Shown here piece by piece: positions 34,751 to 49,139 of a stretch of DNA of 64,000 nt (its first letter is position 1; each line of letters starts with the position of its first letter). Both the position numbers and the translations under genes were made by a program. The notes beneath the pieces are model-generated. The model ran no database searches and was not told the DNA's origin. It worked only from the letters and a program-made list of their open reading frames with translations. This stretch comes from Xylocopa sonorina (lineage: Eukaryota > Arthropoda > Insecta > Hymenoptera > Apidae). The stretch spans positions 1,116,001-1,180,000 of the forward strand of contig NW_027490148.1 of the NCBI RefSeq assembly GCF_050948175.1, read 5' to 3'.

Positions 34751-37220
34751 ATATCGCATCTCATTTCTATGTTTCATGGTAAGATATAACATGATTTGCG
34801 AAGTGTTATGTATTCCTCGTCTACACTTCAAATGAATGTAAATGCGACACTTCCTTGCAAGGAAATAGCGGCTGCAGATGTCTACCAATCGTAGCAGTAG
34901 AGTTCTGATGCTTCTTAAAACGCGATATCGCATCTCATTTCTATGTTTCATGGTAAGATATAATATGATTTGCGAAGTGTTATGTATTCCTCGTCTACAA
35001 TTCAAATGAATGTAAATGCGACACTTCCTTGCTAGGAAATGGCGTCTGCAGATGTCTAGGTATCGTAGCAATAGGGTTCTAATGCTTCTTAAAACGCGAT
35101 ATCGCATCTCATTTCTATGTGTCATGGTAAGATATAACATGATTTGCGAAGTGTTATGTATTCCTCGTCTACACTTCAAATGAATGTAAATGCGACACTT
35201 CCTTGCTAGGAAATAGCGTCTGCAGATGTCTAGGTATCGTAGCAATAGAGTTCTAATGCTTCTCAAAACGCGATATCGCATCTCATTTCTATGTTTCATG
35301 GTAAGATATAACATCATTTGCGAAGTGTTATGTATTCCTCGTCTACACTTCAAATGAATGTAAATGCGACACTTCCTTGCAAGGAAATAGCGTTTGCAGA
35401 TGTCTACGTATCGTAGCGATAGAGTTCATATGATTCTTAAAACGCGATATCGCATCTCATTTCTATGTTTCATGGTAAGATATAACATGATTTGCGAAGT
35501 GTTATGTATTCCTCGTCCACACTTCAAATGAATGTGAATGCGATACTTCCTCGCTAGGAAATAGCGTTTGCAGATGTCTACGTATCGTAGCAATAGCCTT
35601 CTAATGCTTCTTAAAACGCGATATCGCATCTCATTTCTATGTTTCATGGTAAGATATGATATGATTTGCGAAGTGTCATGTATTCCTCGTCTACACTTCA
35701 AGTGAATGTAAATGCGACACTTCCTTGTTAGGAAATAGCGTCTGCAGATGTCTAGGTATCGTAGCAATAGAGTTCTAATGCTCCTTAAAACGCGATATCG
35801 CATCTCAGTTCTACGTTTCATGGTAAGATGTAATATGATTTGCGAAGTGTTATGTGTTCCTCGTCTACACTTCACATGAATGTTAATGCGACACTTGCTT
35901 GCAAGGAAATAGCGTTTGCAGATGTCTACCTATCGTAGCAGTAGAGTTCTAATGCTTCTTAAAACGCGATATCGCATCTCATTTCTATGTTTCATGGTAA
36001 GATATAATATGATTTGCGAAGTGTTATGTATTCCTCGTCTACACTTCAAATGAATGTAAATGCGACACTTCCTCGCTAGGAAATTGCGTTTGCAGATGTC
36101 TACGTATCGTAGCAATAGAGTTCTTATGATTCTTAAAACGCGATATCGCATCTCATTTCTATGTTTCATGGTAAGATACAATATGATTTGCGAAGTGTTA
36201 TGTATTCCTCGACTACACATCAAATGAATGTAAATGCGACACTTCCTTGCAAGGAAATAGCGTTTGCAGATGTCTACCTATCGTAGCAGTAGAGTTCTAA
36301 TGCTTCTTAAAACGCGATATCGCATCTCATTTCTATGTTTCATGGTAAAATATAATATTCATTGCGAAGTGTTATGCATTCCTCGTCTATGATTCACATG
36401 AAAGTAAATGCGACAATTCCTTGCAAGGAAATAACGATTGCAGATGTCTACGTATCGTAGCAATAGTTTTCTAATGCTTCTTAGAACGCGATATCACATC
36501 TCATTTCTATGTTTCATGGTAAGATATAATATGATTTGCGAAGTGTTATGTATTCCTCGTCTACACTTCAAATGAATGTGAATGCGACACTTCCTCGCTA
36601 GGAAATAGCTTTTGCAGATGTCTACGTATCGAAGCAATAGAGTTCAAATGCTTCTTAAAACGAGATATTGCATCTCATATCTATGTTTCATGATAAGATA
36701 TAATATTCATTGCGAAGTGTCATGTATTCCTCGTCAACACTTCAAATGAATGTGAATGCGATACTTCCTCGCTAGGAAATAGCGTTTGCAGATGTCTACG
36801 TATCGTAGCAATAGCTTTCTAATGCTTCTTAAAACGCGGTATCGCATTTCATTTCTATGCTTCATGGTAAGATATAATATGACTTGCGAAGTGTTATGTA
36901 TTCCTCGTCTACACTTCAAATGAATGTGAATGCGACACTTCCTCGCTAGGAAATAGCTTTTGCAGATGTCTACGTATCGAAGCAATAGAGTTCAAATGCT
37001 TCTTAAAACGAGATATTGCATCTCATATCTATGTTTCATGATAAGATATAATATTCATTGCGAAGTGTCATGTATTCCTCGTCAACACTTCAAATGAATG
37101 TGAATGCGATACTTCCTCGCTAGGAAATAGCGTTTGCAGATGTCTACGTATCGTAGCAATAGCTTTCTAATGCTTCTTAAAACGCGATATCGCATCTCAT
37201 TTCTATGTTTCATGGTAAGA

Positions 37221-40200
37221 TATAATATGACTTGCGAAGTGTTATGTATTCCTCGTCTACACTTCAAATGAATGTGAATGCGACACTTCCTTCCAAGGAA
37301 ATAGCGTTTGCAGATGTCTACGTATCGAAGCAATAGAGTTCAAATGCTTCTTAAAACGAGATATTGCATCTCATATCTGTGTTTCATGATAAGATATAAT
37401 ATTCATTGCGAAGTGTTATGCATTCCTCGCCTACGATTCAAATGAAAGTAAATGCGACAATTCCTTGCAAGGAAATAACGATTGCAGATGTCTACGTGTC
37501 GTAGCAATAGTTTTCTAATGCTTCTTAGAACGCGATATCGCATCTCATTTCTATGTTTCATGGTAAGATATAATATGATTTGCGAAGTGTTATGTATTCC
37601 TCGTCTACACTTCAAATGAATGTGAATGCGATACTTCCTTGCTAGGAAATAGCGTCTGCAGATGTCTAGGTATCGTAGCGATAGAGTTCTAATGCTTCTT
37701 AAAACGCGATATCGCATCTCATTTCTATGCTTCATGGTAAGATATAATATGATTTGCGAAGAGTTATGTATTCTTCGTCTACACTTCAAATGAATGTGAA
37801 TGCGACACTTCCTCGCTAGGAAATGGCGTTTGCAGATGTCTACGCATCGTAGCAATGGAGTTCTTATGATACTTAAAACGCGATATCGCATCTCATTTCT
37901 ATGTTTCATGGTAAGATATATCATGATTTGCGAAGTGTTATGTATTCCTCGTCTACACTTCAAATGAATGTGAATGAGATACGTCCTCGCTAGGAAATAG
38001 CGTTTGCAGATGTCTACGTATCGTAGCAATATCTTTCTAATGCTTCTTAAAACGCGATATCGCATCTCATTTCTATGTTTCATGGTAAGATATAACATGA
38101 TTTGCGAAGTTTTATGTATTCCTCGTCTACACTTCAAATGAATGTGAATGCGATACTTCCTCGCTAGGAAATAGCGTTTGCAGATGTCTACGTATCGTAG
38201 CAATAGCTTTCTAATGCTACTTAAAACGCGATATCGCATCTCATTTCTATGTTTCATGGTAAGATATAACATGATTTGCGAAGTGTTATGTATTCCTCGT
38301 CTACACTTCAAATGAATGTAAATGCGACACTTCCTTGCAAGGAAACAGCGGCTGCAGATGTCTACCAATCGTAGCAGTAGAGTTCCGATGCTTCTTAAAA
38401 CGCGATATCGCATCTCATTTCTATGTTTCATGGTAAGATATAATATGATTTGCGAAGTGTTATGTATTCCTCGTCTACAATTCAAATGAATGTAAATGCG
38501 ACACTTCCTTGCTAGGAAATGGCGTCTGCAGATGTCTAGGTATCGTAGCAATAGGGTTCTAATGCTTCTTAAAACGCGATATCGCATCTCATTTCTATGT
38601 GTCATGGTAAGATATAACATGATTTGCGAAGTGTTATGTATTCCTCGTCTACACTTCAAATGAATGTAAATGCGACACTTCCTTGCTAGGAAATAGCGTC
38701 TGCAGATGTCTAGGTATCGTAGCAATAGAGTTCTAATGCTTCTCAAAACGCGATATCGCATCTCATTTCTATGTTTCATGGTAAGATATAACATCATTTG
38801 CGAAGTGTTATGTATTCCTCGTCTACACTTCAAATGAATGTAAATGCGACACTTCCTTGCAAGGAAATAGCGTTTGCAGATGTCTACGTATCGTAGCGAT
38901 AGTGTTCATATGATTCTCAAAACGCGATATCGCATCTCATTTCTATGTTTCATGGTAAGATATAACATGATTTGCGAAGTGTTATGTATTCCTCGTCCAC
39001 ACTTCAAATGAATGTGAATGCGATACTTCCTCGCTAGGAAATAGCGTTTGCAGATGTCTACGTATCGTAGCAATAGCCTTCTAATGCTTCTTAAAACGCG
39101 ATATCGCATCTCATTTCTATGTTTCATGGTAAGATATAATATGATTTGCGAAGTGTTATGTATTCCTCGTCTACACTTCAAATGAATGTGAATGCGACAC
39201 TTCCTTCCAAGGAAATAGCGTTTGCAGATGTCTACGTATCGAAGCAATAGAGTTCAAATGCTTCTTAAAACGAGATATTGCATCTCATATCTGTGTTTCA
39301 TGATAAGATATAATATTCATTGCGAAGTGTTATGCATTCCTCGCCTACGATTCAAATGAAAGTTAATGCGACAATTCCTTGCAAGGAAATAACGATTGCA
39401 GATGTCTACGTGTCGTAGCAATAGTTTTCTAATGCTTCTTAGAACGCGATATCGCATCTCATTTCTATGTTTCATGGTAAGATATAATATGATTTGCGAA
39501 GTGTTATGTATTCCTCGTCTACACTTCAAATGAATGTGAATGCGATACTTCCTTGCTAGGAAATAGCGTCTGCAGATGTCTAGGTATCGTAGCGATAGAG
39601 TTCTAATGCTTCTTAAAACGCGATATCGCATCTCATTTCTATGCTTCATGGTAAGATATAATATGATTTGCGAAGAGTTATGTATTCTTCGTCTACACTT
39701 CAAATGAATGTGAATGCGACACTTCCTCGCTAGGAAATGGCGTTTGCAGATGTCTACGCATCGTAGCAATGGAGTTCTTATGATACTTAAAACGCGATAT
39801 CGCATCTCATTTCTATGTTTCATGGTAAGATATATCATGATTTGCGAAGTGTTATGTATTCCTCGTCTACACTTCAAATGAATGTGAATGAGATACGTCC
39901 TCGCTAGGAAATAGCGTTTGCAGATGTCTACGTATCGTAGCAATATCTTTCTAATGCTTCTTAAAACGCGATATCGCATCTCATTTCTATGTTTCATGGT
40001 AAGATATAACATGATTTGCGAAGTTTTATGTATTCCTCGTCTACACTTCAAATGAATGTGAATGCGATACTTCCTCGCTAGGAAATAGCGTTTGCAGATG
40101 TCTACGTATCGTAGCAATAGCTTTCTAATGCTACTTAAAACGCGATATCGCATCTCATTTCTATGTTTCATGGTAAGATATAACATGATTTGCGAAGTGT

Positions 40201-42615
40201 TATGTATTCCTCGTCTACACTTCAAATGAATGTAAATGCGACACTTCCTTGCAAGGAAATAGCGGCTGCAGATGTCTACCAATCGTAGCAGTAGAGTTCC
40301 GATGCTTCTTAAAACGCGATATCGCATCTCATTTCTATGTTTCATGGTAAGATATAATATGATTTGCGAAGTGTTATGTATTCCTCGTCTACAATTCAAA
40401 TGAATGTAAATGCGACACTTCCTTGCTAGGAAATGGCGTCTGCAGATGTCTAGGTATCGTAGCAATAGGGTTCTAATGCTTCTTAAAACGCGATATCGCA
40501 TCTCATTTCTATGTGTCATGGTAAGATATAACATGATTTGCGAAGTGTTATGTATTCCTCGTCTACACTTCAAATGAATGTAAATGCGACACTTCCTTGC
40601 TAGGAAATAGCGTCTGCAGATGTCTAGGTATCGTAGCAATAGCCTTCTAATGCTTCTTAAAACGCGATATCGCATCTCATTTCTATGTTTCATGGTAAGA
40701 TATAATATGATTTGCGAAGTGTTATGTATTCCTCGTCTACACTTCAAATGAATGTGAATGCGACACTTCCTTCCAAGGAAATAGCGTTTGCAGATGTCTA
40801 CGTATCGAAGCAATAGAGTTCAAATGCTTCTTAAAACGAGATATTGCATCTCATATCTGTGTTTCATGATAAGATATAATATTCATTGCGAAGTGTTATG
40901 CATTCCTCGCCTACGATTCAAATGAAAGTAAATGCGACAATTCCTTGCAAGGAAATAACGATTGCAGATGTCTACGTGTCGTAGCAATAGTTTTCTAATG
41001 CTTCTTAGAACGCGATATCGCATCTCATTTCTATGTTTCATGGTAAGATATAATATGATTTGCGAAGTGTTATGTATTCCTCGTCTACACTTCAAATGAA
41101 TGTGAATGCGATACTTCCTTGCTAGGAAATAGCGTCTGCAGATGTCTAGGTATCGTAGCGATAGAGTTCTAATGCTTCTTAAAACGCGATATCGCATCTC
41201 ATTTCTATGCTTCATGGTAAGATATAATATGATTTGCGAAGAGTTATGTATTCTTCGTCTACACTTCAAATGAATGTGAATGCGACACTTCCTCGCTAGG
41301 AAATGGCGTTTGCAGATGTCTACGCATCGTAGCAATGGAGTTCTTATGATACTTAAAACGCGATATCGCATCTCATTTCTATGTTTCATGGTAAGATATA
41401 TCATGATTTGCGAAGTGTTATGTATTCCTCGTCTACACTTCAAATGAATGTGAATGAGATACGTCCTCGCTAGGAAATAGCGTTTGCAGATGTCTACGTA
41501 TCGTAGCAATATCTTTCTAATGCTTCTTAAAACGCGATATCGCATCTCATTTCTATGTTTCATGGTAAGATATAACATGATTTGCGAAGTTTTATGTATT
41601 CCTCGTCTACACTTCAAATGAATGTGAATGCGATACTTCCTCGCTAGGAAATAGCGTTTGCAGATGTCTACGTATCGTAGCAATAGCTTTCTAATGCTAC
41701 TTAAAACGCGATATCGCATCTCATTTCTATGTTTCATGGTAAGATATAACATGATTTGCGAAGTGTTATGTATTCCTCGTCTACACTTCAAATGAATGTA
41801 AATGCGACACTTCCTTGCAAGGAAATAGCGGCTGCAGATGTCTACCAATCGTAGCAGTAGAGTTCCGATGCTTCTTAAAACGCGATATCGCATCTCATTT
41901 CTATGTTTCATGGTAAGATATAATATGATTTGCGAAGTGTTATGTATTCCTCGTCTACAATTCAAATGAATGTAAATGCGACACTTCCTTGCTAGGAAAT
42001 GGCGTCTGCAGATGTCTAGGTATCGTAGCAATAGGGTTCTAATGCTTCTTAAAACGCGATATCGCATCTCATTTCTATGTGTCATGGTAAGATATAACAT
42101 GATTTGCGAAGTGTTATGTATTCCTCGTCTACACTTCAAATGAATGTAAATGCGACACTTCCTTGCAAGGAAATAGCGTCTGCAGATGTCTAGGTATCGT
42201 AGCAATAGAGTTCTAATGCTTCTCAAAACGCGATATCGCATCTCATTTCTATGTTTCATGGTAAGATATAACATCATTTGCGAAGTGTTATGTATTCCTC
42301 GTCTACACTTCAAATGAATGTAAATGCGACACTTCCTTGCAAGGAAATAGCGTTTGCAGATGTCTACGTATCGTAGCGATAGTGTTCATATGATTCTTAA
42401 AACGCGATATCGCATCTTATTTCTATGTTTCATGGTAAGATATAACATGATTTGCGAAGTGTTATGTATTCCTCGTCCACACTTCAAATGAATGTGAATG
42501 CGATACTTCCTCGCTAGGAAATAGCGTTTGCAGATGTCTACGTATCGTAGCAATAGCCTTCTAATGCTTCTTAAAACGCGATATCGCATCTCATTTCTAT
42601 GTTTCATGGTAAGAT
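37221..42615 (-). repeat. 11-monomer higher-order repeat, three copies
   Basis: Copy 1 is about 37221-39134, copy 2 about 39135-40700 and copy 3 about 40701-42614. Marker GCATTCCTCGCCTACGATTC lies near 37420, 39334 and 40900; the offsets are 1914 bp (11 x 174) and 1566 bp (9 x 174). Copy 2 lacks exactly two monomers: at about 40640, CGTAGCAATAG joins CCTTCTAATG, skipping 348 bp. Copies 1 and 3 match at an offset of exactly 3480 bp, with few substitutions. Confidence 0.88.
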
Positions 42616-42649
42616 ATGATATGATTTGCGAAGTGTAAAGTATTCCTCG

Positions 42650-45300
42650 TCTACAATTCAAATGAATGTGAATGCGACTCCTTCCTTGCTAGGAAATAGC
42701 GTCTGCAGTTGTCTAGGTATCGTAGCAATAGAGTTCTAATGCTTCTTAAAACGCGATATCGCAACTCATTTTTATGTTTCATGGTAAGATGTAATATGAT
42801 TTGCGAAGTGTTATGTATTCCTCCTCTACACTTCAAATGAATGTAAATGCGACACTTCCTTGCTAGGAAATAGCGTCTGCAGATGTCTAGGTATCGTAGC
42901 AATAGAGTTCTAATTCTATTTCTATGTTTCTCATTTCTATGTTTCATGGTAAGATATAACATGATTTGCGAAGTGTTATGTATTCCTCGTCTACACTTCA
43001 AATGAATGTGAATGCGATACTTCCTCGCTAGGTAATAGCGTTTGCAGATGTCTACGTATCGTTGCAATAGCTTTCTAATGCTCCTTAAAACGCGATATCG
43101 CATCTCATTTCTACGTTTCATGGTAAGATGTAATATGATTTGCGAAGTGTTATGTGTTCCTCGTCTACACATCACATGAATGTTAATGCGGCACTTCCTT
43201 GCAAGGAAATAGCGTTTGCAGATGTCTACCTATCGTAGCAGTAGTGTTCTAATGCTTCTTAAAACGCGATATCGCATCTCATTTCTACGTTTCATGGTAA
43301 GATGTAATATGATTTGCGAAGTGTTATGTGTTCCTCGTCTACACATCACATGAATGTAAATGCGACACTTCCTTGCTAGGAAATTGCGTTTGCAGATGTC
43401 TACGTATCGTAGCAATAGAGTTCTTATAATTCTTAAAACGCGATATCGCATCTCATTTCTATGTTTCATGGTAAGATACAATATGATTTGCGAAGTGTTA
43501 TGTATTCCTCGACTACACATCAAATGAATGTAAATGCGACACTTCCTTGCAAGGAAATAGCGTTTGCAGATGTCTACCTACCGTAGCAGTAGAGTTCTAA
43601 TGCTTCTTAAAACGCGATATCGCATCTCATTTCTATGTTTCATGGTAAGATATTATATGATTTGCGAAGTGTTATGTATTCCTCGTCTACACTTCAAATG
43701 AATGTAAATGCGACACTTCCTTGCAAGGAAATAGCGTTTGCAGATGTCTACGTATCGTAGCAATAGAGTTCAAATGCTTCTTAAAACCAGATATTGGATC
43801 TCATATCTATGTTTCATGATAAGATATAATATTCATTGCGAAGTGTTATGCATTCCTCGTCTACGATTCAAATGAAAGTAAATGCGACACTTCCTTGCAA
43901 GGAAATAGCGTTTGCAGATGTCTACGTATCGTAGCAATAGAGTTCATATGATTCTTAAAACGCGATATCGCATCTCATTTCTATGTTTCATGGTAAGATA
44001 TAACATGATTTGCGAAGTGTTATGTATTCCTCGTCCACACTTCAAATGCATGTGAATGCGATACTTCCTCGCTAGGAAGTAGCGTTTGCAGATGTCTACG
44101 TATCGTAGCAATAGCCTTCTAATGCTTCTTAAAACGCGATATCGCAACTCATTTCTATGTTTCATGGTAAGATATGATATGATTTGCGAAGTGTCATGTA
44201 TTCCTCGTCTACACTTCAAATGAATGTAAATGCGACACTTCCTTGCAAGGAAATAGCGTTTGCAGATGTCTACGTATCGTAGCAATAGAGTTCATATGAT
44301 TCTTAAAACGCGATATCGCATCTCATTTCTATGTTTCATGGTAAGATATAACATGATTTGCGAAGTGTTATGTATTCCTCGTCCACACTTCAAATGAATG
44401 TGAATGCGATACTTCCTCGCTAGGAAATGGCGTTGCAGATGACTACGTATCGTAGCAATAGCCTTCTAATGCTTCTTAAAACGCGATATCGCATCTCATT
44501 TCTATGTTTCATGGTAAGATATGATATGATTTGCGAAGTGTCATGTATTCCTCGTCTACACTTCAAATGAATGTAAATGCGACACTTCCTTGTTAGGAAA
44601 TAGCGTCTGCAGATGTCTAGGTATCGTAGCAATAGAGTTCTAATGCTTCTTAAAACGCGATATCGCGTCTCATTTCTACGTTTCATGGTAAGATGTAATA
44701 TGATTTGCGAAGTGTTATGTGTTCCTCGTCTACACTTCACATGAATGTTAATGCGACACTTCCTTGCAAGGAAATAGCGTTTGCAGATGTCTACCTATCG
44801 TAGCAGTAGAGTTCTAATGCTTCTTAAAACGCGATATCGCATCTCATTTCTATGTTTCATGGTAAGATATAATATGATTTACGAAGTGTTATGTATTCCT
44901 CGTCTACACTTCAAATGAATGTAAATGCGACACTTCCTCGCTAGGAAATAGCGTTTGCAGATGTCTACGTATCGTAGCAATAGAGTTCTTATGATTCTTA
45001 AAACGCGATATCGCAACACATTTCTATGGTTCATGGTAAGATATAATATGATTTGCGAAGTGTTATTTATTCCTCGTCTACACTTCAAATGAATGTAAAT
45101 GCGACACTTCCTTGCTAGGAAATAGCGTCTGCAGATGTCTAGGTATCGTAGCGATAGAGTTCTAATGCTTCTTAAAACGCGATATCGCATCTCATTTCTA
45201 TGTTTCATGGTAAGATATAATATGATTTGCGAAGTGCTATGTATTCCTCGTCTACACTTCAAATGAATGTAAATGCGACACTTCCTTGCTAGGAAATTGC
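42650..45300 (-). repeat. Duplicated block, partner at 60200-62850
   Basis: Monomer order, rare variants (GCGACTCCTTCC near 42675, the truncated monomer at 42911, AAAACCAGATATTGGATC near 43784, GCGTTGCAGATGACTACG near 44430) and frame breaks are all reproduced 17549-17550 bp to the right. The 1-bp change in offset is an extra T at about 60492. The match ends near 62816. Confidence 0.85.
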
Positions 45301-48300
45301 GTTTGCAGATGTCTACGTATCGTAGCAATAGATTTCATATGATACTTAAAACGCGATATCGCATCTCATTTCTATGTTTCATGGTAAGATATAACATGAT
45401 TTGCGAAGTGTTATGTATTCCTCGTCCACACTTCAAATGAATGTGAATGCGATACTTCCTCGCTAGGAAATAGCGTTTGCAGATGTCTACGTATCGTAGC
45501 AATAGCCTTCTAATGCTTCTTAAAACGCGATATCGCATCTCATTTCTATGTTTCATGGTAAGATATGATATGATTTGCGAAGTGTCATGTATTCCTCGTC
45601 TACACTTCAAGTGAATGTAAATGCGACACTTCCTTGTTAGGAAATAGCGTCTGCAGATGTCTACGTATCGTAGCAATAGAGTTCTTATGATTCTTAAAAC
45701 GTGATATCGCATCTCATTTCTATGTTTCATGGTAAGATACAATATGATTTGCGAAGTGTTATGTATTCCTCGACTACACATCAAATGAATGTAAATGCAA
45801 CACTTCCTTGCAAGGAAATAGCGTTTGCAGATGTCTACCTATCGTAGCAGTAGAGTTCTAATGCTTCTTAAAACGCGATATCGCATCTCATTTCTATGTT
45901 TCATGGTAAGATATAATATTCATTGCGAAGTGTTATGCATTCCTAGTCTATGATTCACATGAATGTAAATGCGACACTTCCTTGCAAGGAAATGGCGTTT
46001 GCAGATGTCTAGGTATCGTAGCAATAGAGTTCTAATGCTTCTTAAAACGCGATATCGCATCTCATTTCTATGTTTCATGGTAAGATATAACATGATTTGC
46101 GAAGTGTTATGTATTCCTCGTCTACACTTCAAATGAATGTAAATGCGACACTTCCTTGCAAGGAAATAGCGTTTGCAGATGTCTACCTATCGTAGCAGTA
46201 GAGTTCTAATGCTTCTTAAAACGCGATATCGCATCTCATTTCTATGTTTCATGGTAAGATATAATATGATTTGCGAAGTGTTATGTATTCCTCGTCTACA
46301 ATTCAAATGATTGTAAATGCGACACTTCCTTGCTAGGAAATAGCGTCTGCAGATGTCTAGGTATCGTAGCAATAGGGTTCTAATGCTTCTTAAAACGTGA
46401 TATCGCATCTCATTTCTATGTGTCATGGTAAGATATAACATGATTTGCGAAGTGTTATGTATTCCTCGTCTACACTTCAAATGAATGTAAATGCGACACT
46501 TCCTTGCAAGGAAATAGCGTTTGCAGATGTCTGCCTATCGTAGCAATAGAGTTCTAATGCTTCTTAAAACGCGATATCGCATTTCATTTCTATGTTTCAT
46601 GGTAAGATATTATATGATTTGCGAAGTGTTATGTATTCCTCGTCTACACTTCAAATGAATGTAAATGCGACACTTCCTTGCTAGGAAATAGCGTTTGCAG
46701 ATGTCTACGTATCGTAGCAATAGAGTTCAAATGCTTCTTAAAACGAGATATTGCATCTCATATCTATGTTTCATGATAAGATATAATATTCATTGCGAAG
46801 TGTTATGCATTCCTCGTCTACGATTCAAATGAAAGTAAATGCGACACTTCCCTGCAAGGAAATAGCGTTTGCAGATGTCTACGTATCGTAGCAATAGAGT
46901 ACATATGATTCTTAAAACGCGATATCGCATCTCATTTCTATGTTTCATGGTAAGATATAACATGATTTGCGAAGTGTTATGTATTCCTCGTCCACACTTC
47001 AAATGAATGTGAATGCGATACTTCCTCGCTAGGAAATGGCGTTGCAGATGTCTACGTATCGTAGCAATAGCCTTCTAATGCTTCTTAAAACGCGATATCG
47101 CATCTCATTTCTATGTTTCATGGTAAGATATGATATGATTTGCGAAGTGTCATGTATTCCTCGTCTACACTTCAAATGAATGTAAATGCGACACTTCCTT
47201 GTTAGGAAATAGCGTCTGCAGATGTCTAGGTATCGTAGCAATAGAGTTCTAATGCTTCTTAAAACGCGATATCGCGTCTCATTTCTACGTTTCATGGTAA
47301 GATGTAATATGATTTGCGAAGTGTTATGTGTTCCTCGTCTACACTTCACATGAATGTTAATGCGACACTTCCTTGCAAGGAAATAGCGTTTGCAGATGTC
47401 TACCTATCGTAGCAGTAGAGTTCTAATGCTTCTTAAAACGCGATATCGCATCTCATTTCTATGTTTCATGGTAAGATAAAATATGATTTGCGAAGTGTTA
47501 TGTATTCCTCGTCTACACTTCAAATGAATGTAAATGCGACACTTCCTCGCTAGGAAATTGCGTTTGCAGATGTCTACGTATCGTAGCAATAGAGTTCTAA
47601 TGCTTCTTAAAACGCGATATCGCATCTCATTTCTATGTTTCATGGTAAGATATTATATGATTTGCGAAGTGTTATGTATTCGTCGTCTACACTTCAAATG
47701 AATGTAAATGCGACACTTCCTTGCAAGGAAATAGCGTTTGCAGATGTCTACCTATCGTAGCAGTAGAGTTCTAATGCTTCTTAAAACGCGATATCGCATC
47801 TCATTTCTATGTTTCATGGTAAGATATAATATGATTTGCGAAGTGTTATGTATTCCTCGTCTACAATTCAAATGAATGTAAATGCGACACTTCCTTGCTA
47901 GGAAATAGCGTCTGCAGATGTCTAGGTATCGTAGCAATAGGGTTCTAATGCTTCTTAAAACGTGATATCGCATCTCATTTCTATGTGTCATGGTAAGATA
48001 TAACATGATTTGCGAAGTGTTATGTATTCCTCGTCTACACTTCAAATGAATGTAAATGCGACACTTCCTTGCAAGGAAATAGCGTTTGCAGATGTCTGCC
48101 TATCGTAGCAATAGAGTTCTAATGCTTCTTAAAACGCGACATCGCATCTCATTTCTATGTTTCATGGTAAGATATTATATGATTTGCGAAGTGTTATGTA
48201 TTCCTCGTCTACACTTCAAATGAATGTAAATGCGACACTTCCTTGCTAGGAAATAGCGTTTGCAGATGTCTACGTATCGTAGCAATAGAGTTCAAATGCT

Positions 48301-49139
48301 TCTTAAAACGAGATATTGCATCTCATATCTATGTTTCATGATAAGATATAATATTCATTGCGAAGTGTTATGCATTCCCCGTCTACGATTCAAATGAAAG
48401 TAAATCCGACACTTCCCTGCAAGGAAATAGCGTTTTCAGATGTCTACGTATCGTAGCAATAGAGTACATATGATTCTTAAAACGCGATATCGCATCTCAT
48501 TTCTATGTTTCATGGTAAGATATAACATGATTTGCGAAGTGTTATGTATTCCTCGTCTACACTTCAAATGAATGTGAATGCGATACTTCCTTGCTAGGAA
48601 ATAGCGTCTGCAGATGTCTAGGTATCGTAGCGATAGAGTTCTAATGCTTCTCAAAACGCGATATCGCATCTCACTTCTATGTTTCATGGTAAGATATAAC
48701 ATCATTTGCGAAGAGTTATGTATTCCTCGTCTACACTTCAAATGAATGTAAATGCGACACTTCCTTGCAAGGAAATAGCGTTTGCAGATGTCTACGTATC
48801 GTAGCGATAGAGTTCATATGATTCTTAAAACGCGATATCGCATCTCATTTCTATGTTTCATGGTAAGATATAACATGATTTGCGAAGTGTTATGTATTCC
48901 TCGTCCACACTTCAAATGAATGTGAATGCGATACTTCCTCGCTAGGAAATAGCGTTTGCAGATGTCTACGTATCGTAGCAATAGCCTTCTAATGCTTCTT
49001 AAAACGCGATATCGCATCTCATTTCTATGTTTCATGGTAAGATATGATATGATTTGCGAAGTGTCATGTATTCCTCGTCTACAATTCAAGTGAATGTAAA
49101 TGCGACATTTCCTTGTTAGGAAATAGCGTCTGCAGATGT

